Source: Photobacterium profundum
Lineage (GTDB): Bacteria > Pseudomonadota > Gammaproteobacteria > Enterobacterales > Vibrionaceae
Length of the DNA: 64,000 nucleotides
Direction: 5' to 3'
Assembly: GCF_003026285.1 (NCBI RefSeq)
Contig: NZ_PYOD01000019.1
Span: forward strand, 1 to 64,000
Shown: piece after piece, positions 15,880-23,477 of the stretch
Layout: every line of letters starts with the position of its first letter
Numbering within the stretch: position 1 is the first letter of the stretch
Position numbers and translations under genes: made by a program
The notes under the pieces: model-generated
The model's input: only the letters and a program-made list of their open reading frames with translations
The model's database searches: none
Told to the model about the DNA's origin: nothing

Positions 15880-16152
15880 TTATTTACCTCGCATCATTAG
15901 CATCATGAACATCATCAAGACCACAACACCGCCGCCAATCATCAACATATTGTTGTTCACTGGCGCGTACGCTATCGGTTGACCCGTTGGCTGTTGCGCT
16001 TGCTCTTGTTTTGGGCGGTTTTCTTCGGGCGCGGCTGACGCGACTTTCTCAGATTCACTATCAAACCAAGCATCAACCAAACTTTCACCACCCGTAAAAA
16101 TAGAGTCGGTAATTCCGCTGAGGCTTTCGCCCCAGCTATCCATTAAACTCAT
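15880..16152 (-). CDS. Tail-anchored virion membrane protein (90 aa)
   Basis: The 90-residue protein is acidic and polar for about 55 residues, then Pro/Gln-rich, and ends in a Met-rich membrane segment finishing MMRGK. It lies 9 bases after the capsid gene stop. The same MRGK ending is seen in the 170-residue protein. Confidence 0.55.
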   Translation of the reverse strand: MSLMDSWGESLSGITDSIFTGGESLVDAWFDSESEKVASAAPEENRPKQEQAQQPTGQPIAYAPVNNNMLMIGGGVVVLMMFMMLMMRGK

Positions 16153-16161
16153 GGCGTCCCC

Positions 16162-16995
16162 TTATGCCGCGTTCGGCAATGGCTTGACCTGTTCAACCGC
16201 TTCAACAATCACCGGAATACTGCCGACTTCGTTTTTATCCAGCTCGAAACACAATTGGCTACGGGCGGCAGTGTTTAACATGCCATCGGCACCAAAGCCG
16301 TAACGGATAAAGTCGAGGCTAAACCAACCCACGGTTTGCTCTTTCTTTGATTGAGCAAGATCGTAAGCGTTGTCATCTTTGGTTATGTTCATTTCTTCGT
16401 AGGTATCACGAATCACACGAACACGTTGAATGGAATCATCTTTGAAGTGGATACGTTTGAGGTTTAACCCTGCGCTACGTTCTGAAAAGTCGAAAGGCGT
16501 TCGACCCGATGCCGCAGCAAACCAAGTCAACTCATACAAGCGCGGCATGTAGTAGCGTTCGGCTTGTGCTGGCAGAACGTGGGCACGAGCACGCATTGTC
16601 GGTGCTTTTACTGACGCGTCTTTGGCTTTTAGTGTGATGTGAATAAACCATATTTCACCCGCTAAGGTAACGAGGTCTGTTTGGCGAACACCAATCTTGG
16701 TACGCAACGTCGCATCACCAAATGAAATGGTATAACGACCCGCTTGCGCGTAGTTTTTACGGTGGGCTTGCAGTGCAACCAGTGTTTCACCCGACACGCT
16801 GAATTTAGCCGACCCATTCAAAGACACTTCAACACGTTCAATGTCTTTGGGATCGGTAATATCCGTCACCAATTCAATGCTGTGATAAGTCGGACCCGAT
16901 ACCATGCGCAATGAAGCGCGATTGCCCCAACCTACACCTTCAATTGGATCGAGTTCTTTAGGGCGTGGCGCGAAGTTTGTGCTTAACAGTTCCAT
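16162..16995 (-). CDS. Major capsid protein, PM2 P2-like double jelly roll
   Basis: This 277-residue protein matches PM2 P2 (269 residues) in length and, from memory, in the pattern of its first domain: a G-x-TYHSIEL strand, a following D-x-ERVEVSLNG strand and a hydrophobic helix before a basic loop. The sequence is beta-rich without signal or membrane segment, and the break near residue 130 fits two jelly-roll domains. P2-type proteins form the icosahedral shell around a lipid membrane. It lies in the late operon between a one-helix protein and a set of membrane proteins. A structure prediction would settle the fold. Confidence 0.72.
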   Translation of the reverse strand: MELLSTNFAPRPKELDPIEGVGWGNRASLRMVSGPTYHSIELVTDITDPKDIERVEVSLNGSAKFSVSGETLVALQAHRKNYAQAGRYTISFGDATLRTKIGVRQTDLVTLAGEIWFIHITLKAKDASVKAPTMRARAHVLPAQAERYYMPRLYELTWFAAASGRTPFDFSERSAGLNLKRIHFKDDSIQRVRVIRDTYEEMNITKDDNAYDLAQSKKEQTVGWFSLDFIRYGFGADGMLNTAARSQLCFELDKNEVGSIPVIVEAVEQVKPLPNAA

Positions 16996-17004
16996 GCTTG
17001 CCCC

Positions 17005-17118
17005 TTAACCGATTTGGTCTTCAACGGCATCAACATTATTTGATGCCCAGACAACGCCAGCTGCGACAAGCAGTGCAATCACAGCTGTGACTGCATACCC
17101 TTTAGTTTTTGCATTCAT
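17005..17118 (-). CDS. Tiny phage membrane protein upstream of capsid gene (37 aa)
   Basis: A 37-residue frame ending 9 bases before the capsid start. It has a basic N-terminus, one hydrophobic helix (about residues 9-25) and an acidic C-terminus, much like a small virion membrane protein. It is the first gene after the terminator that follows the KAP gene, so the late promoter may lie just upstream. Confidence 0.6.
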   Translation of the reverse strand: MNAKTKGYAVTAVIALLVAAGVVWASNNVDAVEDQIG

Positions 17119-17193
17119 GTTTATTAGCTCTCTGTATAAACGTGGTTAAGAGCCAATAGGAAAGCAGGTGATTCGGTTTTAAGGCAAACGAAA

Positions 17194-17227
17194 AAAAGCC
17201 CGTGAACCTATAGGTTTACGGGCTTTT
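17194..17227. terminator. Bidirectional terminator between KAP gene and capsid operon
   Basis: AAAAGCCCGT pairs with ACGGGCTTTT and the stem continues through AACC/GGTT around TATA, with A and T tracts on the outside. It would stop - strand transcription from the KAP gene before it reaches the capsid genes. Confidence 0.85.
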
Positions 17228-17248
17228 GAATATTAGACTTGAATCAAA

Positions 17249-19051
17249 TTAAGTTAGTACTTTATTTTTTGAAATTGCTTCATCAAGAGATATTATAAAA
17301 TCAGTTATAGCTATACTACTAAGTGATTTTGAATGTTGCTCTAAATGAACTTTCATTTCAGACAATAGCGATGAATAAAAACCACATTCAAGTTTTAAGT
17401 TAGGGTTCTGATGTGTTCTATTATATCGTTCTATAACTATCTTGCTTATTTTGTTTATATCCCTGCATGATTGCCCCTTAAAGGCAGACAAAAAATCTTC
17501 CGCCTTTACTTTGTTTAATATACTTCTATTCTTAAAGGAACTATATTTTTTACCTTCGGATAACATATCATCAAGGCGATCTATGTCATTTTCAGTATAA
17601 AATAGAAAGTTATCAATGTAGGCTTCCATATTTCCCGAACTCATATTTAAATAAACCTCATCAATAAAATCATTAATAGAACTCAATCGAGGTGAATCAA
17701 AATACACTCTTCCTTTATAGGCGCTGTCATATGCCCTACTATTTATATAATCGAAAAGTTTTTCCTCAGACAGATAAAGTATTGAATTCTTGGCATCGGA
17801 AATTATTTTTTCAATGTTCAAATCGCCCACGCCCTTGTCATCAAGAAAATAAAACAAAGCGATAAGGTGTTTGATTTGCCCTACTTCTGAGTAAGTTGCT
17901 TTTTCTAATTTTATTGATTCCCTTTCAATGAGCCCATTAAGTTCTTCATCCTTAATTCCCCATAATTCCCATAATTCTTCCCAACCATCAGGTATGTACC
18001 TTTTATAGGATATACCTTCTATGTACCTATAATCCACATGCCCATCGACAATGATTCTCTTCCAATCGTCAGGACTAAGATTACTATCAAACATAGAATA
18101 CCCATATTTAGTGATTATACTTTTAAAATAACTTTTCTTTTCAGTACTATCTTCAGGGAAAGTTTGAAATCCATGTACCAATCCTTCAAATAATGCATCA
18201 TTATTATTAAGTGTATATTCTAAAGCAATTGGGAAATAACAATAAAACAAAGACCTGATTGCTTCGTGATTATCTATAAATGAAGGGGAAAAATTACTCG
18301 ATATAAAATCGAAATCAATAAGTACTTTTTTTAATACTCGAAGGTTTGTAATTTCAGCCTTTTCACTGACGCTAATTATTTTTTTGATTTCTTGTTTGTA
18401 AAGACGGCTAGTGACTGGCGATTTTTCTTGAATAGTTGTGGTAAGGTTTTCTATAAATAACCTTATGTTTGTTTTTACTTTAAATGTTTTACCAATCGTT
18501 TTTTCTTTAATATTTGAGTACGAATTTAAATCACAGTTTTCAACTGAAGAGTCACATTTTAACTTTGACTCATCAGAAATGACAATAACATTACACCCTT
18601 CATGTTCGACTAGATTGTTAATATATGCTAACGCCTCGGCTGGATGCATACCTGAACGTTCAAGGTCATCAAAGATCCACAGTTTTTTATTTAATTTGCT
18701 TGCAATATCATTACCAGAGATGTCAATTTTTGCTGATGAGCTAAAACTAACATCATCATCGACTTTTATTCTAAGAGCGCCACTTAATATCCCCTTGGCA
18801 ATCTTAGTTGCTAGCTTGATACTTTTGTTTTTAAATAAAGGAAATAAACTTGAAAAAATCTCACTATCTATTTCTCTGTTATCTTTAACTCCATATAAAC
18901 TTATATAACAATACGCATCATTAGGTAAGTTCTTAAGGAAGTTTTTGATAAAGAATGTTTTTCCTGTCCCCCAACCACCGGTAATTAATACTGCATATTG
19001 TGGTGATTCAAGATCAATATATGAGTGTAAATATTTGTTTATAGTTTCCAA
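17249..19051 (-). CDS. KAP-family P-loop NTPase, candidate phage-exclusion protein
   Basis: A 600-residue protein with Walker A GGWGTGKT (residues 26-33) and Walker B LWIFDDLER (about 124-132), followed by INNLVEHEGCNVIVISDE, the arrangement of KAP-family NTPases. The remaining 350 or so residues are helical without obvious membrane spans. KAP members include PifA, which excludes T7 from F-plasmid cells. The gene starts with TTG, with AAGGG about 8 bases upstream, and is clearly more AT-rich than the phage genes around it. It interrupts the otherwise overlapping late gene series between ATPase and capsid and has its own terminator. Likely cargo; defence role inferred. Confidence 0.8.
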   Translation of the reverse strand: METINKYLHSYIDLESPQYAVLITGGWGTGKTFFIKNFLKNLPNDAYCYISLYGVKDNREIDSEIFSSLFPLFKNKSIKLATKIAKGILSGALRIKVDDDVSFSSSAKIDISGNDIASKLNKKLWIFDDLERSGMHPAEALAYINNLVEHEGCNVIVISDESKLKCDSSVENCDLNSYSNIKEKTIGKTFKVKTNIRLFIENLTTTIQEKSPVTSRLYKQEIKKIISVSEKAEITNLRVLKKVLIDFDFISSNFSPSFIDNHEAIRSLFYCYFPIALEYTLNNNDALFEGLVHGFQTFPEDSTEKKSYFKSIITKYGYSMFDSNLSPDDWKRIIVDGHVDYRYIEGISYKRYIPDGWEELWELWGIKDEELNGLIERESIKLEKATYSEVGQIKHLIALFYFLDDKGVGDLNIEKIISDAKNSILYLSEEKLFDYINSRAYDSAYKGRVYFDSPRLSSINDFIDEVYLNMSSGNMEAYIDNFLFYTENDIDRLDDMLSEGKKYSSFKNRSILNKVKAEDFLSAFKGQSCRDINKISKIVIERYNRTHQNPNLKLECGFYSSLLSEMKVHLEQHSKSLSSIAITDFIISLDEAISKNKVLT

Positions 19052-19131
19052 AAAAAAACCCTTAAAACCAATCGTGACTTACTATGCACATACTAAGCCA
19101 TAATTAATTTTAAATATAGAAAAACAATAAC

Positions 19132-19797
19132 TTACCATGCTATTTTACCCATCACCCAAGTCTTTCCATCCTGTAAAATATACTCAAGCTTAACCAACGG
19201 AATAATCTCACTGGCTGGTATCCCCGTTTTGCGTTGGATGTAATGCGCACTATCATCGGCTTTTTGCATCATCACACACGCATACTGACAGTTATCAATG
19301 ATCGTCTTTGATACTTCTTGCCCACGCTGAAACATGTTGATGGTGTGAATGTTGTATTTCCGCCCTAGCCTCAATAACTTGCCATGATAGCCCGTTGCTT
19401 TGCCCGTGGTGTGGCTATGCTCTGCGACTTCTTCGCAGATTACTTTTATAGGTTTGGCATGTTTACCATCACCAACGCCCCATGCAATTGAGCAGAAACG
19501 GTCAAAATCTTCTTCGGTTGTTTCTCGTTTTGGATAATACGCAATCTTAAACCCTTGCTTGGTTTTACGCCCTGCAATAACGGCAATGGCAAAGTCACGC
19601 AGGTTGGAATAGCTACGAACGACCCGACCCGCGAGTTTTCCTTGGTAGTCATTCAAGGGATCAAAAATTACGACTTGGTCGGTTGCCTTAACAAACAGCT
19701 TTTTGGCTGCGGATGTTTTCCCGCAGCCAGACATGCCAACCGCATACGCATGATGATTATCTAGCGTATTGTTTTGGTTAACAGGTTGGAGTTTCAC
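19132..19797 (-). CDS. Genome packaging ATPase (PM2 P9/A32-like)
   Basis: A 221-residue P-loop ATPase with Walker A GMSGCGKT (residues 22-29), the following VIFDPLNDY strand, and a Walker B-like strand ending VICEEVAE near 120. Size and motifs fit the FtsK-HerA/A32-like packaging ATPases of membrane-containing tailless phages, which push DNA into the preformed procapsid. GTG start overlaps the upstream stop (GTGA) with AAGG before it. Confidence 0.85.
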   Translation of the reverse strand: MKLQPVNQNNTLDNHHAYAVGMSGCGKTSAAKKLFVKATDQVVIFDPLNDYQGKLAGRVVRSYSNLRDFAIAVIAGRKTKQGFKIAYYPKRETTEEDFDRFCSIAWGVGDGKHAKPIKVICEEVAEHSHTTGKATGYHGKLLRLGRKYNIHTINMFQRGQEVSKTIIDNCQYACVMMQKADDSAHYIQRKTGIPASEIIPLVKLEYILQDGKTWVMGKIAW

Positions 19798-20267
19798 GCG
19801 GTCACCTTTTCGTTATCATCATCGTTCGCTGCCTTCTTCGATTTTATGTCTTCTAGCTTTAACTGCCTGACTTGCATCATGCTGCTGAACCCTAATAAAC
19901 CAATTGCAAACAATGCCATGATTTCATCCATATACGGTTCTAACCATGGCGGTGGCTTACCGCCGTATTTCACGATCAAAGGCGCAACCTTATAGGCTAC
20001 GTTTTCGGCTTGGTCTGCATCAAATTTGAAGTCTTTGTGCACCGCCATTTTCAGTGTTGATTCTGTTGCCATTAACCCCATGAACACGATACCTGCTGCC
20101 GCTTCAATGGACATGGTTTCGGGTTCTTCTTTTGCTTTAACGTCGGTTTGTGTTGGATCAAAATCGACATCGTCATTGAAGCTATTGGTAAATCGTTTTT
20201 CATCTTCTTCTGAATGATGTTCAATCTGTTCGGCTTCTTCTGTCTTGATTGGGTCTTCTAGTTCCAT
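19794..20267 (-). CDS. Acidic membrane protein of tailless prophage
   Basis: A 157-residue protein. The first 55 residues are strongly acidic and polar; the rest has two hydrophobic stretches (about 55-70 and 115-135). It is directly upstream of and overlapping the ATPase gene. In PM2-like phages, membrane proteins next to the ATPase may anchor the packaging vertex. No family recognised. Confidence 0.5.
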   Translation of the reverse strand: MELEDPIKTEEAEQIEHHSEEDEKRFTNSFNDDVDFDPTQTDVKAKEEPETMSIEAAAGIVFMGLMATESTLKMAVHKDFKFDADQAENVAYKVAPLIVKYGGKPPPWLEPYMDEIMALFAIGLLGFSSMMQVRQLKLEDIKSKKAANDDDNEKVTA

Positions 20268-20275
20268 GTTGTTTC

Positions 20276-20563
20276 CTATAGGTTGATTGGGTTAGTTGAA
20301 TTTAACGATTGCACCGCCAGTAAGCCCGCCAAGGACAATGCCGCAAAGCACAGCACCCCAACCAATACGCTTTTGTTGCGGTTCTTTTTCGGTTTGATTA
20401 TCGGTTGTGGTTCGGTTACGGGTTTGCTCTGCAAGGCAGGTGGTTGCTGGCTTGTCTGGTTTAACGATTGGGCTTTTATTGTCTCCGCTTTCACCGCTTG
20501 TCTCTGTTGGTGTTGGCGATGCTTCTTCAATGATGCTGGATTCTTCGGGTTGCGCTTGCTCAC
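20276..20563 (-). CDS. Possible overlapping gene encoding a second tail-anchored protein
   Basis: A GTG-started 95-residue frame in a different register inside the zinc-ribbon gene. It has GGAG about 10 bases before the GTG, a Lys/Gln/Pro-rich body and a C-terminal hydrophobic segment (SVLVGVLCFAALSLAGLLAV). Both frames end in membrane-like segments encoded by the same bases. It may be a real embedded gene or a compositional shadow. Confidence 0.3.
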   Translation of the reverse strand: MSKRNPKNPASLKKHRQHQQRQAVKAETIKAQSLNQTSQQPPALQSKPVTEPQPIIKPKKNRNKSVLVGVLCFAALSLAGLLAVQSLNSTNPINL

Positions 20564-20783
20564 TGGTGATTAACTCCGCTTTAGTCACATAGAATTGATT
20601 GAATACACGTTGAACTGGATCTCCTGTCCGTTGGTCGGTGCCGCATTTATCGCACATTGAGTACAGGAATCTTGCGCGTTTACCCCGCGAGCGGTGCAAG
20701 GTACGCACATCACCACATTCGCAGCGTTGACCGCCAGCAGTCGGATTGATTGAGGCGCGTGTTGGCCATCCGTTGTTATCCAT
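20292..20783 (-). CDS. Zinc-ribbon, tail-anchored phage protein
   Basis: A 163-residue protein with a CxC...CxxC zinc-ribbon-like motif in the first 50 residues (CEC and CDKC), a long Ser/Thr/Glu/Pro-rich linker and a C-terminal membrane segment (WGAVLCGIVLGGLTGGAIV). It overlaps the preceding gene as TAATG. Role unknown; it sits between replication and packaging genes. Confidence 0.55.
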   Translation of the reverse strand: MDNNGWPTRASINPTAGGQRCECGDVRTLHRSRGKRARFLYSMCDKCGTDQRTGDPVQRVFNQFYVTKAELITSEQAQPEESSIIEEASPTPTETSGESGDNKSPIVKPDKPATTCLAEQTRNRTTTDNQTEKEPQQKRIGWGAVLCGIVLGGLTGGAIVKFN

Positions 20784-20953
20784 TAAAAATGCCCTCCACC
20801 ACGTTGCTCTAATTCAGCCAATTTCTGATTAACGCCATTCATCCAAACCAACACCAAACGCAATGGTGCGATCAACTTTGAGGCAAACATATTGCCTTTG
20901 GCTTTTTGCACTTCTTTATCCAGTTCTACTGTGATTCCTTTCAATTCATCCAT
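20783..20953 (-). CDS. Small phage protein (56 aa)
   Basis: A 56-residue frame starting shortly after the replication gene stop and overlapping the next start as TAATG. It is amphipathic with a hydrophobic middle (about residues 29-40). Unknown function. Confidence 0.5.
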   Translation of the reverse strand: MDELKGITVELDKEVQKAKGNMFASKLIAPLRLVLVWMNGVNQKLAELEQRGGGHF

Positions 20954-20968
20954 TGTTTACGGCTTCCT

Positions 20969-22672
20969 TTATGCGGCTAATGCGTGGGTTTCATACTGTT
21001 CGCGGATTAGCATTGATTTGGCTAATTCCGCTTCGTTATCGGTTTCATTTGGTACTAATGGATCGCTTAGAACGCTTTGCCAGTAAGCGCTTTTTTCTTT
21101 GAATCGTTCGTACTTATTAGCGTATTCAATACAGGCTAACTGTTTGGCTTCATTGACGGTTTGGCGATAGGCATCATCATCAGATTTCGATTCCATCGAC
21201 CAACCACGTGCACCCGCCGCCCAGAGCAAAAAATCAAAGGCTTTCTCTTCGGCTTGCTCACCATCGAAGGACGCGCAATAACTGTTTTTTGTCGTGGCAT
21301 ATACGCCACGACTTTTGAGTTGGTCACGGCTTGCCCGCATTTGGTGTTCAATTTTCGCCAGCCTTGCACTTAACTTTTGTTGTACCTCTTTCGGCTTTTT
21401 GGCTTGTTTCGCTATCGCTTTTGCCTTGATGGTTTGGTCATGTTGCTTTTGAAGGCGGCGAATATAACGATCAATCGGTTTGCGCCATTGCTCTAACTTG
21501 TACCCTAATTCTTTGATAATCGCTGCCATGTTGCCCGCTTCAAAACTGGCTAAACAATCCCAACCTGGAGCGCGGCTGCAGCGGGCGATGTTATAGCGAT
21601 TGCCTTTGATTAAACCTTGATTGGCATTGCCGCCTTTAGCGGCATACCCCACGGCTTTAATGATGTAAGTTCCTGCCGCTTTGGTGTGTCTGATTTTTTC
21701 TAGCTTGGCAAACCCATGCCCCCAAATGTTTTCGATACGCGAAGCCCACGCTTCAAAGTGTTCACGTTCTACTGTCCATTGCAGCAAAATATGCACATGG
21801 GGATTCGGTTCACCATCATCATTGGCTGGACATTCCGCTACCCAAATGTAGTGAAATGGATCTTCTATCGGCTCTAATTCAAATGGCTCGTTGTCAGTAT
21901 TAATTCCGTGCCAGCCGCGCTGATACATCTTTTTCAAGCCATCCAGAAAACGGGATACCTCTTTGCCAATGGTGGTTTCGCCCGAGAAGATTCTTTCACG
22001 TTGCTCGGGTGAAAATGTCGGGGTTAAGAAGGTAGTAAAACCATCATGGCAAGCTGCGACATATGCCCCCGATTCGAAAATTTTGGTAACAGCACGTTGG
22101 GTTAGTTTTTCGGTGTAGCGTTCGCCAGATTGGGCTTCGGGTGCGGCACTTGGTCGGGTTTGGGTATGGTGCAAAACGCGATATTGATTTGACCAGTTAC
22201 GATTCATTAATCTGACTGTGGATAACGGCTTGGTTTCATTGGTCTCTGCTAGCTCGTACAAGGTGTCATGATTGTAGAAAGCCTCGGTGCTGGATAGCAC
22301 CGTATCACCGCGCTGTAGCTTGCGTTCTTGTCTCAGAATACGGTCTAACGCGGCTTGTTGTGGGTGTGTCGGACTTTTGCGCCCTTGGACAAGCCTATTG
22401 TTTTCGTCACTTCGTGCCGCCGCTTCGCGGAGATGTTTAGCGTTATAGTTAGGCAAAGAAGCAGCATGCGCTTTTTGTTTATTGGCAATAAAATCAGTAT
22501 CTCGGTTAACGCGATTTAAATCCCAAAATTGTTGCGGTGTAACTTCTTGAGGTCGTGGACCACAAAAATCGAATCCTAAAAAACCGCTCTCGAAGGCGGC
22601 TTGATTGCTTTTAGTTATATCGGCTGGCTGAACTGCGCCAGCCACATAGAGAACATCGTTAGGTGGCAACAT
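20969..22672 (-). CDS. HUH-type rolling-circle replication initiator (GpA/P12-like)
   Basis: A 567-residue protein. The metal-binding HUH motif is HVHILLQW in the context NPHVHIL, and further on lies a tyrosine segment YIIKAVGYAAK with two Tyr and two Lys. PM2 replicates by rolling circle using P12, a superfamily I initiator; the same role is expected here: nick the origin, stay bound 5' and terminate each round. In the classic motif the two tyrosines are four residues apart; here they are seven apart. ATG 22672 is supported by GGAGGTG seven bases upstream. Likely the origin lies inside or near this gene. Confidence 0.8.
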   Translation of the reverse strand: MLPPNDVLYVAGAVQPADITKSNQAAFESGFLGFDFCGPRPQEVTPQQFWDLNRVNRDTDFIANKQKAHAASLPNYNAKHLREAAARSDENNRLVQGRKSPTHPQQAALDRILRQERKLQRGDTVLSSTEAFYNHDTLYELAETNETKPLSTVRLMNRNWSNQYRVLHHTQTRPSAAPEAQSGERYTEKLTQRAVTKIFESGAYVAACHDGFTTFLTPTFSPEQRERIFSGETTIGKEVSRFLDGLKKMYQRGWHGINTDNEPFELEPIEDPFHYIWVAECPANDDGEPNPHVHILLQWTVEREHFEAWASRIENIWGHGFAKLEKIRHTKAAGTYIIKAVGYAAKGGNANQGLIKGNRYNIARCSRAPGWDCLASFEAGNMAAIIKELGYKLEQWRKPIDRYIRRLQKQHDQTIKAKAIAKQAKKPKEVQQKLSARLAKIEHQMRASRDQLKSRGVYATTKNSYCASFDGEQAEEKAFDFLLWAAGARGWSMESKSDDDAYRQTVNEAKQLACIEYANKYERFKEKSAYWQSVLSDPLVPNETDNEAELAKSMLIREQYETHALAA

Positions 22673-22826
22673 TAGCAATCACCTCCGTTAATTCCTTTCG
22701 AGTTTCTTTGATATCGGCCATAAATTGAATCGCGGTGCGGCGTTCGCCCGCCAATCGATAACTCCGCGCCAGCGCAATGCTGGCACGAATGTCATTTTTC
22801 AAAAGTTGATAAAGGGTGTTGTTCAT
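22659..22826 (-). CDS. Small early phage protein (55 aa)
   Basis: A 55-residue basic helical protein whose start overlaps the stop of the preceding gene (TAATG) and whose end overlaps the replication initiator start. Its last codons contain the GGAGGTG site for that gene. Probably an early regulatory or accessory protein; no family recognised. Confidence 0.55.
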   Translation of the reverse strand: MNNTLYQLLKNDIRASIALARSYRLAGERRTAIQFMADIKETRKELTEVIANVAT

Positions 22827-23110
22827 TACAAGCCACCCATAACATCAACGGCGTTAGCAAAAGCCTGATAGATGCGACGAAACTCAGCTGCATCATTCAA
22901 GAAAAACGCGACATCTTCATGATCGCCATTAAGACGATTTTGACGCGCAATCATTAGAGAACGCTTACATTCACGATAAGCATGGTCAGCCATGTACTGT
23001 GCGGTGATTGATTTATCTAATGGGATCGCAACTTCGTGCAATGGCATAGAAGAAACCGCCGCCCCCGAAGGGGCTTTAGTCACTTGCTTAGGGATTCTTT
23101 GAATGATCAT
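22826..23110 (-). CDS. Small early phage protein (94 aa)
   Basis: A 94-residue soluble helical protein, coupled to both neighbours (ATGA upstream, TAATG downstream). It contains AYRECKRSLMIARQNRL and an acidic helix near the end. It belongs to the early block next to the replication initiator. Function unknown. Confidence 0.5.
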   Translation of the reverse strand: MIIQRIPKQVTKAPSGAAVSSMPLHEVAIPLDKSITAQYMADHAYRECKRSLMIARQNRLNGDHEDVAFFLNDAAEFRRIYQAFANAVDVMGGL

Positions 23111-23316
23111 GATTCACCACCTGCTAATACCAAGTCATCATCAAGAAAGTCATCAACATTTCTCGTCACTAACAACTGAATTTGAAATGGTTGTCCTTCG
23201 ACTTCTAACTCGGCCAGACCCATGCAATTATCATCAGCGCACACTTCTAGCATTTCAGCGATTAACTGCTCGATAACTTCGGCTGCACGACCAGCAGCTT
23301 TGATTGCTTCGCTCAT
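23107..23316 (-). CDS. Small acidic early phage protein (69 aa)
   Basis: A 69-residue acidic protein with two Cys close together (residues 26 and 30). Its start overlaps the upstream stop (ATGA) and its own stop overlaps the next start (ATGA). Unknown function. Confidence 0.5.
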   Translation of the reverse strand: MSEAIKAAGRAAEVIEQLIAEMLEVCADDNCMGLAELEVEGQPFQIQLLVTRNVDDFLDDDLVLAGGES

Positions 23317-23477
23317 AATGCGCCTCCCAATCGAAAAGTGGCGAGATACTGCCTATACTGACTTTGTTCTTGTTTACGCTCTGATTGGGTTTTGAAACGA
23401 AATTGTTGACGCAGTTGGCGGACTATATTTAATGAGTTTTTGGTCAATTCAGGCTTAGGATTTGCGCAGCCAGCCAT
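23313..23477 (-). CDS. Small basic early phage protein (54 aa)
   Basis: A 54-residue Arg/Gln-rich frame that ends as ATGA on the next gene. The basic middle (FRFKTQSERKQEQSQYRQYL) could bind DNA. Its start overlaps the presumed start of the cassette gene on the + strand at 23476, so the junction between prophage and cassette run may fall inside this frame and its first codons may not be native. Confidence 0.4.
   Translation of the reverse strand: MAGCANPKPELTKNSLNIVRQLRQQFRFKTQSERKQEQSQYRQYLATFRLGGAL

Larger units (their letters stand above)
11802..23477 (-). mobile_element. Tailless corticovirus (PM2)-like prophage with KAP NTPase insertion
   Basis: Twenty or more genes, all on the - strand, mostly overlapping by ATGA or TAATG. 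The set is: HUH replication initiator, A32-like packaging ATPase, PM2 P2-like capsid protein, a string of small membrane proteins, probable spike, lysozyme-like protein and holin-like proteins. Without the KAP gene block (about 17119-19131) it measures about 9.7 kb, close to the 10.1 kb PM2 genome. No portal, terminase, tail or integrase gene is seen. PM2-related prophages are known from aquatic bacteria. The ends are not defined by direct repeats that I can recognise. Confidence 0.8.

Noticed and set aside
18438..18908. 156-aa frame antisense to the KAP gene
   Set aside because: Lies wholly inside the KAP gene with clear motifs on the other strand; no family or RBS.
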